64,000 nucleotides of DNA from assembly GCF_018390555.1 (NCBI RefSeq), contig NZ_JAHBGB010000044.1:461424-525423 (forward strand), read 5' to 3'. The position numbers and the translations under genes were made by a program. Shown here piece by piece: positions 35,661 through 43,387 of this stretch (positions are counted from its first letter, which is position 1; the number at the start of each line of letters is the position of its first letter). Source of the DNA: Ancylobacter oerskovii. GTDB lineage: Bacteria; Pseudomonadota; Alphaproteobacteria; Rhizobiales; Xanthobacteraceae. The notes beneath the pieces were generated by a model. That model was given only the letters and a program-made list of their open reading frames with translations. It searched no databases and had not been told where the DNA came from.

Positions 35661-36398
35661 TCACGACGAACCGCGCGCGCCCAGCACCATTTCCCGGAAC
35701 CAGCCGAGCAGCAGGGTCGAATAGGCCTCGCGGAATTCCTTCTCGGAGAGCGCGTGGTCGGCGCCCTCGATCACCCGGTAGGTGAGCGACCGGGCGTTGC
35801 GGAAGGCGGCGACGTAATTGGCGACCGTGGTGTGGGGGACGAGGTCGTCATGCTCGGATTCGATCGCCAGCACGTCGCCCTCGAAGCGGGAGCAGGCGGC
35901 GAGCGCGCGGTTGTCGTCCGGCCCCACCTGCGAGTTGCGGTAGGTGGTGAGGTCGAGCCGGTCGAGCTGCCCCTTGGCCAGCGCCCAATGCTCGTCGCGA
36001 TAGAGGGCGGGCACCCGCAGCGACAGCCAGCGGACCGGGCGGAACGAGGAGAGGATGGTGGCGAGATAGGCGCCATAGCTGGAGCCGATCACCGCCATCG
36101 ATTTCCGGTCGACGAGGGGATGGCCGGCGAGCGCGTCATAGGCGGCCACCGCATCGTGCAGGTTCTGCCGCGGGGTGACGCTCATGCGCATCGCCTCGGT
36201 GGCGGCATGGCCGCGCAGGTCGAAGGTCAGGCAGACGCAGCCGAGCTCGGCGATGGCCTTGGCGCGCTTGAGGTCGCCCTGCTGGCTGCCGGTCCAGCCA
36301 TGCAGGAACAGCACGCCGGGCACCCCGGTGCGCGGCACGGCAAAGGTGCCGTCGATGTGTTCGCCATCGACGGCGATGCAGATCTTCTCATGATGCAC
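35661..36398 (-). CDS. Alpha/beta hydrolase
   Basis: The 245-residue protein has the fold markers LFLHGWTGSQQG (oxyanion HG), the nucleophile S107 in GSSYGAY, an acid in SEHDDLVPH and the final His in GADHALSEKEF. This resembles dienelactone hydrolase or peptidase S9-like hydrolases. The substrate is unknown. Its first 11 bases overlap the end of the DUF3182 gene, so the two form one transcription unit, which starts at an EcfG-type promoter. Confidence 0.85.
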   Translation of the reverse strand: MHHEKICIAVDGEHIDGTFAVPRTGVPGVLFLHGWTGSQQGDLKRAKAIAELGCVCLTFDLRGHAATEAMRMSVTPRQNLHDAVAAYDALAGHPLVDRKSMAVIGSSYGAYLATILSSFRPVRWLSLRVPALYRDEHWALAKGQLDRLDLTTYRNSQVGPDDNRALAACSRFEGDVLAIESEHDDLVPHTTVANYVAAFRNARSLTYRVIEGADHALSEKEFREAYSTLLLGWFREMVLGARGSS

Positions 36399-37551
36399 GG
36401 TAGCGGGCCTCGATGGTGGCGTATTTGAGCAGCGGGCCGACCACGGGATCGTCGCCCTGGTAGTAGACGAAGCTGTCGTCCGGCAGGTCGCCGGCGCGCC
36501 GGCCGATGGCGCCGTAGCGCTCGGTGCAGGAGGTGCGCACGGCGACGAGGTCGGGCTCGTCGTGGAAGGCCTCGAAGGCGGCGATCTCCGCCCCCGAGGC
36601 CCCGCCGATGCGCCAGGATTGCTCGAGCACGCCGATGCGCGGCTTGCCGCGCGCGTCGCGGCCGGCGATGACGTCGTAATTGCGCCGGGAGGCGATCAGG
36701 CCCGGGAAATGCTGCATCGCCGCGCCGTCATAGACGAGCGCGCATTCCACGGCGCGGCGCGCCGTGGCGTCGAGCTCGAGGGCGAGCAGCGCCTCAAGAT
36801 CGCCGGGCACCACGGTGAGCGTCGAGCCGCCATAGGCCGCGACGCCGGCATTGTCCCGGGTCGTGCTCTGCTGCCCGACATAGGACAGGATGGTGTCGTC
36901 GATACGCACCCGGCCGATGCTGAAGGTGACGGCGTCCGACAGATCCTCCTCCAGCACCACTCCCTGCTCGGCCAGCAGATCCCGCTCCAGTGCCGCGAGG
37001 GCGGCCTCGCAGGCCACGGCATCGGCGACGATCGCCTGTTCGCGGCCGCCATCCGACCAGCCGGGCTTCACCCGCAGCGGGCCGCGCGGCAGCAGGAGGC
37101 CGGCGGCACGGCGGGCGGCATCGATGTCGAAGGCGGAAAAGCCGGCGGGCACCACCTCGCGGACGGCGAGGCCGAAAGCGTTCGACCAGCCTTCCGGCCG
37201 CGTGGCGTCGTCGTCGGGCAGGGGGTGGGTGATCGCCTTGCCGGCCTGCACGGCATAAGGCACCAGGCCGCCGAAGAAATCGCGCTCGCTCTCGATGCCG
37301 AGCCGCGCCGCGAATTCCCCGCCCACCAGGGTCTCGACCGGAACGGCGTAGACGCGCAGCTGCGCCATGCCACCCTCGGACAGCGTGAGGATGGGGCTGC
37401 CGCGCAGGCTGGCGATGCGGCGCGCCAGCGCCTCCACCGCCTGATGGCGATGGCCGAGCATGTCGCCCGGCTCGGCTACCAGCGCGACCGCGGCACCGGT
37501 CGGCCGGGCGACGGGACGGTTCGAGAGCGGCAATCCTTCGAGAGAACCCAT
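36388..37551 (-). CDS. DUF3182 family protein
   Basis: The 387-residue protein is mostly soluble. The segment LLPRGPLRVKPGWSDGGREQ, followed later by the acidic VVLEEDL, resembles ATP-grasp ligase motifs, and DUF3182 proteins have been grouped near that fold; the assignment is tentative. I chose ATG 37551, since the 59 codons upstream are low-complexity. Pairing with the alpha/beta hydrolase by overlap suggests a joint job. An EcfG-type promoter lies upstream. Confidence 0.8.
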   Translation of the reverse strand: MGSLEGLPLSNRPVARPTGAAVALVAEPGDMLGHRHQAVEALARRIASLRGSPILTLSEGGMAQLRVYAVPVETLVGGEFAARLGIESERDFFGGLVPYAVQAGKAITHPLPDDDATRPEGWSNAFGLAVREVVPAGFSAFDIDAARRAAGLLLPRGPLRVKPGWSDGGREQAIVADAVACEAALAALERDLLAEQGVVLEEDLSDAVTFSIGRVRIDDTILSYVGQQSTTRDNAGVAAYGGSTLTVVPGDLEALLALELDATARRAVECALVYDGAAMQHFPGLIASRRNYDVIAGRDARGKPRIGVLEQSWRIGGASGAEIAAFEAFHDEPDLVAVRTSCTERYGAIGRRAGDLPDDSFVYYQGDDPVVGPLLKYATIEARYRAS

Positions 37552-37593
37552 GCGCGGTTTCCTTCCTCGCAGCGGCAAACGAACTGCCGGATC

Positions 37594-37619
37594 AACCGGC
37601 CGGGCTCCATCCGGGTTCC
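37594..37619 (-). promoter_or_regulatory. EcfG-type promoter of the DUF3182-hydrolase operon
   Basis: On the minus strand GGAAC (37619-37615), a 17-base spacer and GGTT (37597-37594) lie 43 bases before the DUF3182 ATG. Confidence 0.6.
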
Positions 37620-37672
37620 CTCTCGTCACGAAGCTTTGGCAGCCGGCCGGGCGGCCCCGGCCTCGCATGAAT

Positions 37673-37706
37673 GCGGCCGCCCCGATCCGCAGATCGGGAC
37701 GGCCGC
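37673..37706. terminator. Long hairpin after the KGG gene
   Basis: A 15-bp stem with one mismatch and a CGCA loop lies between the KGG gene (minus strand) and the DUF3182 promoter. No T run follows on either strand, so it may be an mRNA 3' stabiliser or a Rho-assisted terminator. Confidence 0.5.
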
Positions 37707-37733
37707 CGCTCGTGTCAGGCCTCGTCAAGGCGA

Positions 37734-37958
37734 CTAGCGCTGGCCGCCCTTGTGGCCGGCCTCACGCGCCCGTTCCTTGTCATTGGCGAAATTGCCGGGG
37801 TTGCCGTGCTGGCCACCCTGCTGGCGCGGCTCGCCGCCCGACTGGGCGTGCTGCTGGCCGCCGTGGGAGTGTTCACCGCCCTTGCGGCCGGCTTCGCTGG
37901 CGCGTTCACGATCCTCGGCAAAATTGCCGGAACCGCCACGATGTTGCGTGTTCGCCAT
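37734..37958 (-). CDS. KGG-repeat stress-induced protein
   Basis: The 74-residue hydrophilic protein contains two KGG units (GNFAEDRERASEAGRKGG and GNFANDKERAREAGHKGG) separated by a Gly/Gln/His-rich linker. The family (con-10/YciG-like) is intrinsically disordered and accumulates under general stress; molecular function is unknown. An EcfG-type promoter lies 40 bases before the start. Confidence 0.9.
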   Translation of the reverse strand: MANTQHRGGSGNFAEDRERASEAGRKGGEHSHGGQQHAQSGGEPRQQGGQHGNPGNFANDKERAREAGHKGGQR

Positions 37959-37997
37959 ATCGAATTCTCCTGTCGGATTTCGCCCCCCTGTCGAACC

Positions 37998-38022
37998 AAC
38001 CGATCAGGATGGAGCCTGTTCC
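37998..38022 (-). promoter_or_regulatory. EcfG-type promoter of the KGG gene
   Basis: On the minus strand GGAAC (38022-38018), 16 bases, then GGTT (38001-37998), with a 40-base leader to the KGG start. Confidence 0.65.
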
Positions 38023-38097
38023 AAGGTAAAATCGGCAGGAGCCGAGGCCGCCTGGGCAGGCTTTCGACGGCGTCGTGCCGCCCTGGCGCGCCTGCCT

Positions 38098-38123
38098 CGA
38101 ACCCTCGGGCCCGGTCGGGCGTT
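38098..38123 (+). promoter_or_regulatory. Weak EcfG-like promoter before mgtC
   Basis: CGAAC (38098-38102, one mismatch), a 17-base spacer and CGTT (38120-38123) lie 73 bases before the MgtC start. The mismatch and long leader make it less certain than the others. Confidence 0.35.
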
Positions 38124-38196
38124 GTGAGGCGGGACGAGGCGGCTCGCGGCGGCTCGCGGGGTCCCGCAAGAGGATCACCACGGCCGGAGCTTCGAG

Positions 38197-38715
38197 ATGG
38201 ACCTGCTGGCGCCAGCGGATTTGGAGGCGATGATGCGGCTGCTCGCGGCGGTCGCCTGCGGCATGCTCGTCGGGCTGAACCGCGATTTGCGGGGCAAGCC
38301 GACCGGCATGCGCACGCTCGGCCTCGTCAGCCTCGGCGCCGCGCTGGTCTCGCTGACCGCCATGGGCGTCGCGGGCATCGAGGGACATGCCGACGCCACC
38401 AGCCGCGTGGTCCAGGGCATCATCCAGGGCGTGCTCACCGGCATCGGCTTCGTCGGGGCGGGGGTGGTGCTGCGCAATCATCGCGACCTGGAGGTGCACG
38501 GCCTGACCACGGCGGCGGCGGTATGGGTCACTGCGGCGCTGGGCATCGCCTGCGCGCTGGCCTCATGGCACCTCATCGTGATGGCCCTGGTCATCACGCT
38601 GGTGCTGCTGGAGCTGGTGCGGCCGCTCGAGCGGCTGCTGGAAGGCCGGGGGCCCGCCTCCGGCCGGCCGCCACCGGCGGGCGAGAAAGAAGCGGGCGAG
38701 GAGCCCAGGAGCTGA
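38197..38715 (+). CDS. MgtC/SapB family membrane protein
   Basis: The 172-residue protein has four to five membrane helices. It shows the MgtC-type signatures GMLVGLNRDLRGKPTGMRTLGLVSLGAAL, GVLTGIGFVGAGVVLR and GLTTAAAVWVTAALGIA. Members support growth at low magnesium or modulate the ATP synthase in pathogens; no such role is shown here. The short C-terminal tail is charged. It sits in the stress island. Confidence 0.9.
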   Translation: MDLLAPADLEAMMRLLAAVACGMLVGLNRDLRGKPTGMRTLGLVSLGAALVSLTAMGVAGIEGHADATSRVVQGIIQGVLTGIGFVGAGVVLRNHRDLEVHGLTTAAAVWVTAALGIACALASWHLIVMALVITLVLLELVRPLERLLEGRGPASGRPPPAGEKEAGEEPRS

Positions 38716-38720
38716 ACCGG

Positions 38721-38745
38721 GGAACGCCGCCTCGCACCGGGCGTT
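38721..38745 (+). promoter_or_regulatory. EcfG-type promoter of the 55-residue ORF
   Basis: GGAAC (38721-38725), 16 bases, CGTT (38742-38745): a perfect consensus starting 5 bases after the mgtC stop, with 51 bases to the next ATG. Confidence 0.65.
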
Positions 38746-38796
38746 CTTCCCTGGAGCCGGCCACGGCCGGCATGGTCGAAAACGAGGAGGTGGCCG

Positions 38797-38964
38797 ATGC
38801 GCTGGCTGGCGCAGCTTCTGGTGGATTTCGGGCTGATGCGGCCCCGGCGCGAACGGCCGGGCCGGCAGCGGCAGGCACGGCCGCCCATGGACGACCGCCC
38901 CGCCGGGGACGGCACGCTGGACGGGGTGCCGAGCACTCCGCGCCCGCGCCCGGAGCGGGGCTGA
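38797..38964 (+). CDS. Small stress-island protein, 55 residues
   Basis: ATG 38797 is preceded by GAGGAGG with a six-base gap, one of the best ribosome sites in the window, and by a perfect EcfG-type promoter. The product begins MRWLAQLLVDFGLMRPRRER, an amphipathic helix, then becomes Arg/Pro-rich and probably disordered. No family is recognised. It ends 12 bases before the convergent oxidoreductase gene. Coding status rests on the promoter and ribosome site. Confidence 0.55.
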   Translation: MRWLAQLLVDFGLMRPRRERPGRQRQARPPMDDRPAGDGTLDGVPSTPRPRPERG

Positions 38965-38976
38965 CGGCGCCGCCGG

Positions 38977-40401
38977 CTAGGACGGCAGGCCGTCGGACGG
39001 GTCGACCATGGCGCCGGGGTTCATGATCCCCTGCGGGTCGAACAGCCCCTTGATGCCGCGCAGCACCCGGTAGCGGCCGGGATCGGCATAATGCTGCAGC
39101 AGCTCGCGCTTCAGCCGTCCCACCCCGTGCTCGGCGCTGAAGGTGCCGTCCATGCCCGCCGCGATGTCGTAGAGCTGCGGCGCCAGTTCGCGCCCGATGC
39201 GGGCGGTGAAGGCGAGGCGCTCCTCGCCCGGCGGCACCAATATGTTGTAGTGGAGATTGCCGTCGCCGACATGGCCGTAGACGGAGAGTTCGAGGCGCGG
39301 ATCATAGGCGGCGACGGCGGCGCCGCCCTGCGCCAGGAAGTCGACGGTGCGACTGAGCGGCACCGAGATGTCGTGCTTCACCGAGCCGCCGGCCCGCTTC
39401 TCGCCCTCGGGGATGGTCTCGCGGATCTGCCACATATCCGCGCGCTGGGCTTCGGTCTGGGCGATGATGATGTCCTCCGCCCAGCCCTGCTCGACCAGCT
39501 CGCCCATCGCGCCTTCCAGCACCGCCTCGACCGGCAGGTGACGGGAGGAGGAGGAGAGCTCGACCAGGATGACACCGCCGCTGCCGCTCTTCAGCCGGCC
39601 GCCGGGCGCGCGCACCAAGGCGAGCGAGCGGGCGGTGATGAACTCGAAGGAGGAGACGAGCTCGCTGGTCTCGCGGCGGACCAGCGCCAGCATCTCCGGC
39701 AGCGGCACGCCGGGCGCCAGCTCGACCCAGGCGGTGGCGCGGCGGGTGGGGGCGGGGATCAGCTTGAGCACCGCGCCGGTGACGACGCCGAGGGTGCCCT
39801 CCGCCCCGATGAAGTTCTGCCTTATGTCGTAGCCGGTGTTGTTCTTGCGCAGCCGCCTCATGTCCGACACCAGCGTGCCGTCCGGCAGCACCACCTCCAG
39901 GCCGAGGATGAGGTCGCGGGTCATGCCGTAACGCAGCACGGACAGGCCGCCGGCATTGGTGCCGATGACGCCGCCGATGCGGCAGCTCCCCTCCGAGCCG
40001 AGGCTGAGCGGCAGATAGAGGCCCGCCGCCTCGGCCGCCTCCTGCGCGTGCTTGAGGATGACGCCGGCATCCACCGACAGCGCGGCGTCGAGCGGATCGA
40101 CCGAGCGCACCTTGTCGAGGCGCTCCAGGCTGAGCACGAATTGCCGGCCGGAGGCGTCCGGCGTGGCGCCGGCGCAATAGCTGGTATTGCCGGCTTGCGG
40201 CACGATGCCGACGCGGTGGCGGGCGGCGAGGCGCATGATCGCCATCACCTGCGGGGTGGAGGCCGGTCGCAGCACCGCCGGGGTGCTGCCCTTCACAAGA
40301 TCGCGCTGATCCACCACATAGGGGACGAGCCGCTCGGGATCCGTCAGCACGCCGGCTTCGCCGAGCTCGTCGCGCAGGGCGCGCAGCATCTCGTCGGACA
40401 T
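38977..40401 (-). CDS. FAD-linked oxidoreductase (D-2-hydroxyacid dehydrogenase type)
   Basis: The 474-residue protein has an N-terminal PCMH-type FAD-binding domain (VPQAGNTSYCAGATP, GSEGSCRIGGVIGTNAGG, NFIGAEGTLGVVTG). The C-terminal FAD-oxidase domain has YGHVGDGNLHYNI, FSAEHGVGRLKRELL and DPQGIMNPGAM. It belongs to the GlcD / D-lactate / D-2-hydroxyglutarate dehydrogenase group; the electron acceptor and exact substrate cannot be told. No glcE or glcF is beside it. Confidence 0.88.
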   Translation of the reverse strand: MSDEMLRALRDELGEAGVLTDPERLVPYVVDQRDLVKGSTPAVLRPASTPQVMAIMRLAARHRVGIVPQAGNTSYCAGATPDASGRQFVLSLERLDKVRSVDPLDAALSVDAGVILKHAQEAAEAAGLYLPLSLGSEGSCRIGGVIGTNAGGLSVLRYGMTRDLILGLEVVLPDGTLVSDMRRLRKNNTGYDIRQNFIGAEGTLGVVTGAVLKLIPAPTRRATAWVELAPGVPLPEMLALVRRETSELVSSFEFITARSLALVRAPGGRLKSGSGGVILVELSSSSRHLPVEAVLEGAMGELVEQGWAEDIIIAQTEAQRADMWQIRETIPEGEKRAGGSVKHDISVPLSRTVDFLAQGGAAVAAYDPRLELSVYGHVGDGNLHYNILVPPGEERLAFTARIGRELAPQLYDIAAGMDGTFSAEHGVGRLKRELLQHYADPGRYRVLRGIKGLFDPQGIMNPGAMVDPSDGLPS

Positions 40402-40430
40402 GGGCTTTCCTTCCCTCGCTCGCCTGACCG

Positions 40431-40712
40431 GTGCGGAATGCGGTCGGGTGTCGACATAGCCGATTCACCGGCCCATTGTCCGCGTTTCAGGAGTTCGCCG
40501 CCATTCACGCCACCAGCATCCTCTGCGCCCGCTGCCTGCGCTGCGGGCGACGCTCCATCCTCGGACGCAGCGAGCAGCTGGACGCGCTGCCCGACGCGGA
40601 CGGCGCGCCACCGGCGCGGCTGCGCTGCGACATTTGCGGCGGGCGGCGCATCGAGATCGTCCACGCCCAGGGGCCGACCGAGGTGGTAGCGTTCATCTCC
40701 GGGCGCCGCTGA
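40431..40712 (+). CDS. Small zinc-ribbon-like protein
   Basis: The 93-residue frame opens with GTG 40431; no ATG is available. It contains two CxxC pairs, CARCLRC near residue 32 and CDIC near residue 70, which would make a zinc ribbon. The final part predicts beta strands. No family name can be given. It is divergent from the FAD oxidoreductase gene with only 29 bases between starts, so the true start could be further downstream. Confidence 0.5.
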   Translation: MRNAVGCRHSRFTGPLSAFQEFAAIHATSILCARCLRCGRRSILGRSEQLDALPDADGAPPARLRCDICGGRRIEIVHAQGPTEVVAFISGRR

Positions 40713-40716
40713 GGCG

Positions 40717-40741
40717 CGAACCAAAATCGGCGCCGCGCGTT
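40717..40741 (+). promoter_or_regulatory. Weak EcfG-like promoter
   Basis: CGAAC (40717-40721, one mismatch), 16 bases, CGTT (40738-40741) lie 36 bases before the ATG of the next small membrane protein gene. Confidence 0.4.
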
Positions 40742-40777
40742 GTGCCGTCGGGTCCCCTTCGGAACAGGAGAGTGGAG

Positions 40778-41035
40778 ATGGCCAAGCGCGACACCTCGAA
40801 CATGGCCGCCGGTACGGCAAGCGTGCGCCCCCGCGCCGCGATGGCCGCCCGGGCGCCGCGGACGACGCAGGACATCGTCTCGGCGCTGCCGGACGTGCCG
40901 CTGCCCGACGATGTCGGGCTCGAGCCGTCCCTGCCGGAGCGGAACGCCGGGCTGCCGGAGCGCAAATATTCGTTCAACGCGCTGGTGGCGGTCGGGATCG
41001 CCGGTTTTCTCGTCGGCCGTTTGCTGTCACGCTGA
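40778..41035 (+). CDS. Small C-terminally membrane-anchored protein (YqjD/ElaB-like topology)
   Basis: The 85-residue protein has a disordered N-terminal part and one C-terminal helix, FNALVAVGIAGFLVGRLLSR. A terminal helix ending in GRLLSR is the pattern of DUF883 (YqjD/ElaB) inner-membrane proteins that bind ribosomes in stationary phase, but the body lacks clear similarity. AGGAGAG precedes the ATG. A possible EcfG-like promoter fits a stress role. Confidence 0.65.
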   Translation: MAKRDTSNMAAGTASVRPRAAMAARAPRTTQDIVSALPDVPLPDDVGLEPSLPERNAGLPERKYSFNALVAVGIAGFLVGRLLSR

Positions 41036-41061
41036 GCGCCGATCCGCAAGGAACCGTCTTC

Positions 41062-42057
41062 ATGCAAACGCTTACCGTGCGCCATGTCACGCACTACGCC
41101 TATGCCAATCCCGTGGTGTTCCAGCCGCACCGGCTGATGCTGCGCCCGCGCGACAGCCACGACCTGCGGCTGGTGGGGGCCGAATTGACGCTGTGGCCGC
41201 ACGGCAATATCCGCTGGATGCACGACGTGTTCGGCAACTCGGTCGCGGTGGTGGACTTCATCGAGCCGTCCAACGAGCTGAAGATCGAGAGCCTGCTGAC
41301 CATCGAGCGCTATGGCCTCGGCTCGCCGGTCTTCGAGGTGGACGAGGGGGCGGCGAGCTACCCCTTCGTCTATTCCACCGACGACCGCACCGATCTCGGG
41401 CGCATGCTCGAATGCCACTATCCCGATCCGAATGGCGAGCTGGAGGCCTGGGCCAAGGGCTTCATCGCCAGCCGGCCGACCGACACCCTGGCGCTGCTCG
41501 CCGACATCAATGCCGGCATCCATACCGGCTTCGCCTACCAGGTGCGGCACGAGCAGGGCACCCAGCCGCCGCTGGAGACGCTGCGGCTCGGCTCGGGCTC
41601 CTGCCGCGATTTCGCGCTGCTGCTGATCGAGGCGGTGCGCGCGCTGGGCTTCGGCGCCCGCTTCGTCACCGGCTATCTCTACGACCCGGCGCTCGACGGT
41701 GCCAATGCCGGCATCGTCGGCGGCGGCGCCACCCATGCCTGGGCGGACATCTACCTGCCGGGCGCCGGCTGGATCGAGTTCGACCCCACCAACGGCCTGA
41801 TCGCCGCCGACAACCTGATCCGGGTAGCGGTGACGCGCGATCCCAGCCAGGCGGTGCCGGTGGCCGGCGGCTTCACCGGGCTGGTGGGCGACTATCTCGG
41901 CATGACGGTCGACGTGGCGGTGCGCAGCTATCAGCCGGAGATGCCGGCCGCCGAGGCGCCGCCGGCGGAGGCGATTGTCCCTGCCGGGGAGGCGCAAGAC
42001 GGGGAGACGGAGGAGGGGGCGGTGCCGGGCGCCCCGTCGGAAAAGATCGTGGCCTGA
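41062..42057 (+). CDS. Transglutaminase-like cysteine protease family protein
   Basis: The 331-residue protein has an N-terminal beta domain (TVRHVTHYAYANPVVFQPHRLMLRPR) and a transglutaminase-like core. The catalytic triad is C181 in GSCRDFA, His in THAWADIYLPGAGW and Asp in FDPTNG. Such bacterial proteins probably act as peptidases or amidases; the substrate is unknown. The C-terminal ~50 residues are Pro/Ala/Glu-rich. It lies 26 bases after the small membrane protein gene and ends at a strong terminator. Confidence 0.9.
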   Translation: MQTLTVRHVTHYAYANPVVFQPHRLMLRPRDSHDLRLVGAELTLWPHGNIRWMHDVFGNSVAVVDFIEPSNELKIESLLTIERYGLGSPVFEVDEGAASYPFVYSTDDRTDLGRMLECHYPDPNGELEAWAKGFIASRPTDTLALLADINAGIHTGFAYQVRHEQGTQPPLETLRLGSGSCRDFALLLIEAVRALGFGARFVTGYLYDPALDGANAGIVGGGATHAWADIYLPGAGWIEFDPTNGLIAADNLIRVAVTRDPSQAVPVAGGFTGLVGDYLGMTVDVAVRSYQPEMPAAEAPPAEAIVPAGEAQDGETEEGAVPGAPSEKIVA

Positions 42058-42085
42058 CGGCCTGCGCGCGAAGCGCCAGCTCACG

Positions 42086-42120
42086 AAAAAAGGGCCGCCC
42101 CGAGGGGCGGCCCTTTCGTT
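42086..42120. terminator. Bidirectional terminator
   Basis: AAAAAAGGGCCGCCCC and GGGGCGGCCCTTT form a 10-bp perfect GC stem with A and T flanks. It separates the convergent transglutaminase and Old Yellow Enzyme genes. Confidence 0.85.
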
Positions 42121-42130
42121 CTGCCGGGTG

Positions 42131-43222
42131 TCAGGCGCCGGCGGCTTCCAGCGTCGGATAATCGGTGTAGCCCTTCTCGCCGCCGCCATAGAGATGGTCG
42201 CGGTCGAGTTCGTTGAAGGGCAGGTCGCGCTTCAGCCGCTCCACCGCATCGGGCGAGGAGATGAACGGCTTGCCGAAGGCGACGAGGTCCGCCTTGCCGG
42301 AGGCGACGACCTGCTCGGCCAGCGCCTTGTCGTAGCCGTTGTTCACCATCCAGGTGCCGCTGAACCGCTTGTGCAGCGCCTCGAAATCGAAGCCGGGCAC
42401 GATGTCGCGCGGGCCGCCGGTGGCGCCCTCGATCAGGTGCACATAGACCGGGGCGAGCTTTTCCAGCACATCCACCACATGGGCGAACAGGGCGGCGGGG
42501 TCGCTGTCGGTGAGGCCGTTGGCCGGGGTGACCGGGGAGATGCGGATGCCGGTGCGCCCGGCGCCGATCTCGCCGATGATCGCTTCCGTCACTTCCTTGA
42601 GGAAGCGGGTGCGGTTCTCGATCGAGCCGCCATACTGATCGGTGCGCTGGTTGGCGCCGTCGCGCAGGAACTGGTCGATGAGATAGCCATTGGCGCCGTG
42701 GATCTCGACACCGTCGAAGCCGGCGGCGATGGCGTTGGCGGCCGCCTTGCGGAAGTCGTCGACGACGCCGGCGGCCTCATGGGTCTCCAGCGCGCGGGGC
42801 GCGTCGACCTCGGTGAACTGGTTGTTCACGAAGGTCTTGGTTTCCGCGCGGATCGCCGAGGGGGCGAGCGGGGCGGCGCCGCCGGGCTGCAGCGAGCGGT
42901 GCGACACCCGCCCGACATGCCAGAGTTGCACGAAGATGCGGCCGCCCCTGGCGTGTACCGCCTCGGTGATCGGCTTCCAGCCCTCGACCTGCGCCGGGGT
43001 GTGGAGGCCGGGCGTGTCCTGGTAGCCCTGGGCGGTGTCGGAGACCTGGGTGGCCTCGGTGACGATGAGCCCGGCGCTGGCGCGCTGGGCGTAATACTTG
43101 ACGGACAAGGGGTTGGGCACGTTGCCCGCCACCGCGCGGTTGCGGGTGAGCGGCGCCATGACGATGCGGTTCGCCAGGGTGATGTCGCCGAGGCGATAGG
43201 GGTCGAAAAGCGAGGCAGTCAT
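42131..43222 (-). CDS. Old Yellow Enzyme-family alkene reductase (NemA-like)
   Basis: The 363-residue FMN enzyme reduces activated C=C bonds or nitro compounds with NAD(P)H. It shows RIVMAPLTRNRA, FVQLWHVGR, the substrate His/Asn in VEIHGANGYLIDQFLRDGANQRTDQYGGS, and AFGKPFISSPD. ATG 43222 was chosen over an upstream in-frame start. It is divergent from a marR-emrA-emrB operon with a shared palindromic operator, suggesting joint control by electrophiles or drugs, as with NemR-nemA. Confidence 0.92.
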   Translation of the reverse strand: MTASLFDPYRLGDITLANRIVMAPLTRNRAVAGNVPNPLSVKYYAQRASAGLIVTEATQVSDTAQGYQDTPGLHTPAQVEGWKPITEAVHARGGRIFVQLWHVGRVSHRSLQPGGAAPLAPSAIRAETKTFVNNQFTEVDAPRALETHEAAGVVDDFRKAAANAIAAGFDGVEIHGANGYLIDQFLRDGANQRTDQYGGSIENRTRFLKEVTEAIIGEIGAGRTGIRISPVTPANGLTDSDPAALFAHVVDVLEKLAPVYVHLIEGATGGPRDIVPGFDFEALHKRFSGTWMVNNGYDKALAEQVVASGKADLVAFGKPFISSPDAVERLKRDLPFNELDRDHLYGGGEKGYTDYPTLEAAGA

Positions 43223-43320
43223 CTGGAATGGTCCTCGAATGGGGAGCTTCCCAGCACAGATAGATACCGGTGTGCACTGCACCAGACATGCGGAGCGGGT
43301 AGCGGTCTACTGCTTTGGTA

Positions 43321-43373
43321 GCATAACCTAGCGTATATTATTGTAGGTGATCATAACGTGCGTTATGTTATGC
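43321..43373. promoter_or_regulatory. Probable MarR operator in the divergent promoter region
   Basis: A perfect inverted repeat CATAACG-TG-CGTTATG lies at 43352-43367. Outer half-sites GCATAAC (43321-43327) and GTTATGC (43367-43373) point the same way. The segment is AT-rich and lies just before marR, fitting autoregulation by the MarR protein and control of the oppositely oriented OYE gene. Confidence 0.65.
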
Positions 43374-43387
43374 CGCGTAGGTGATAC

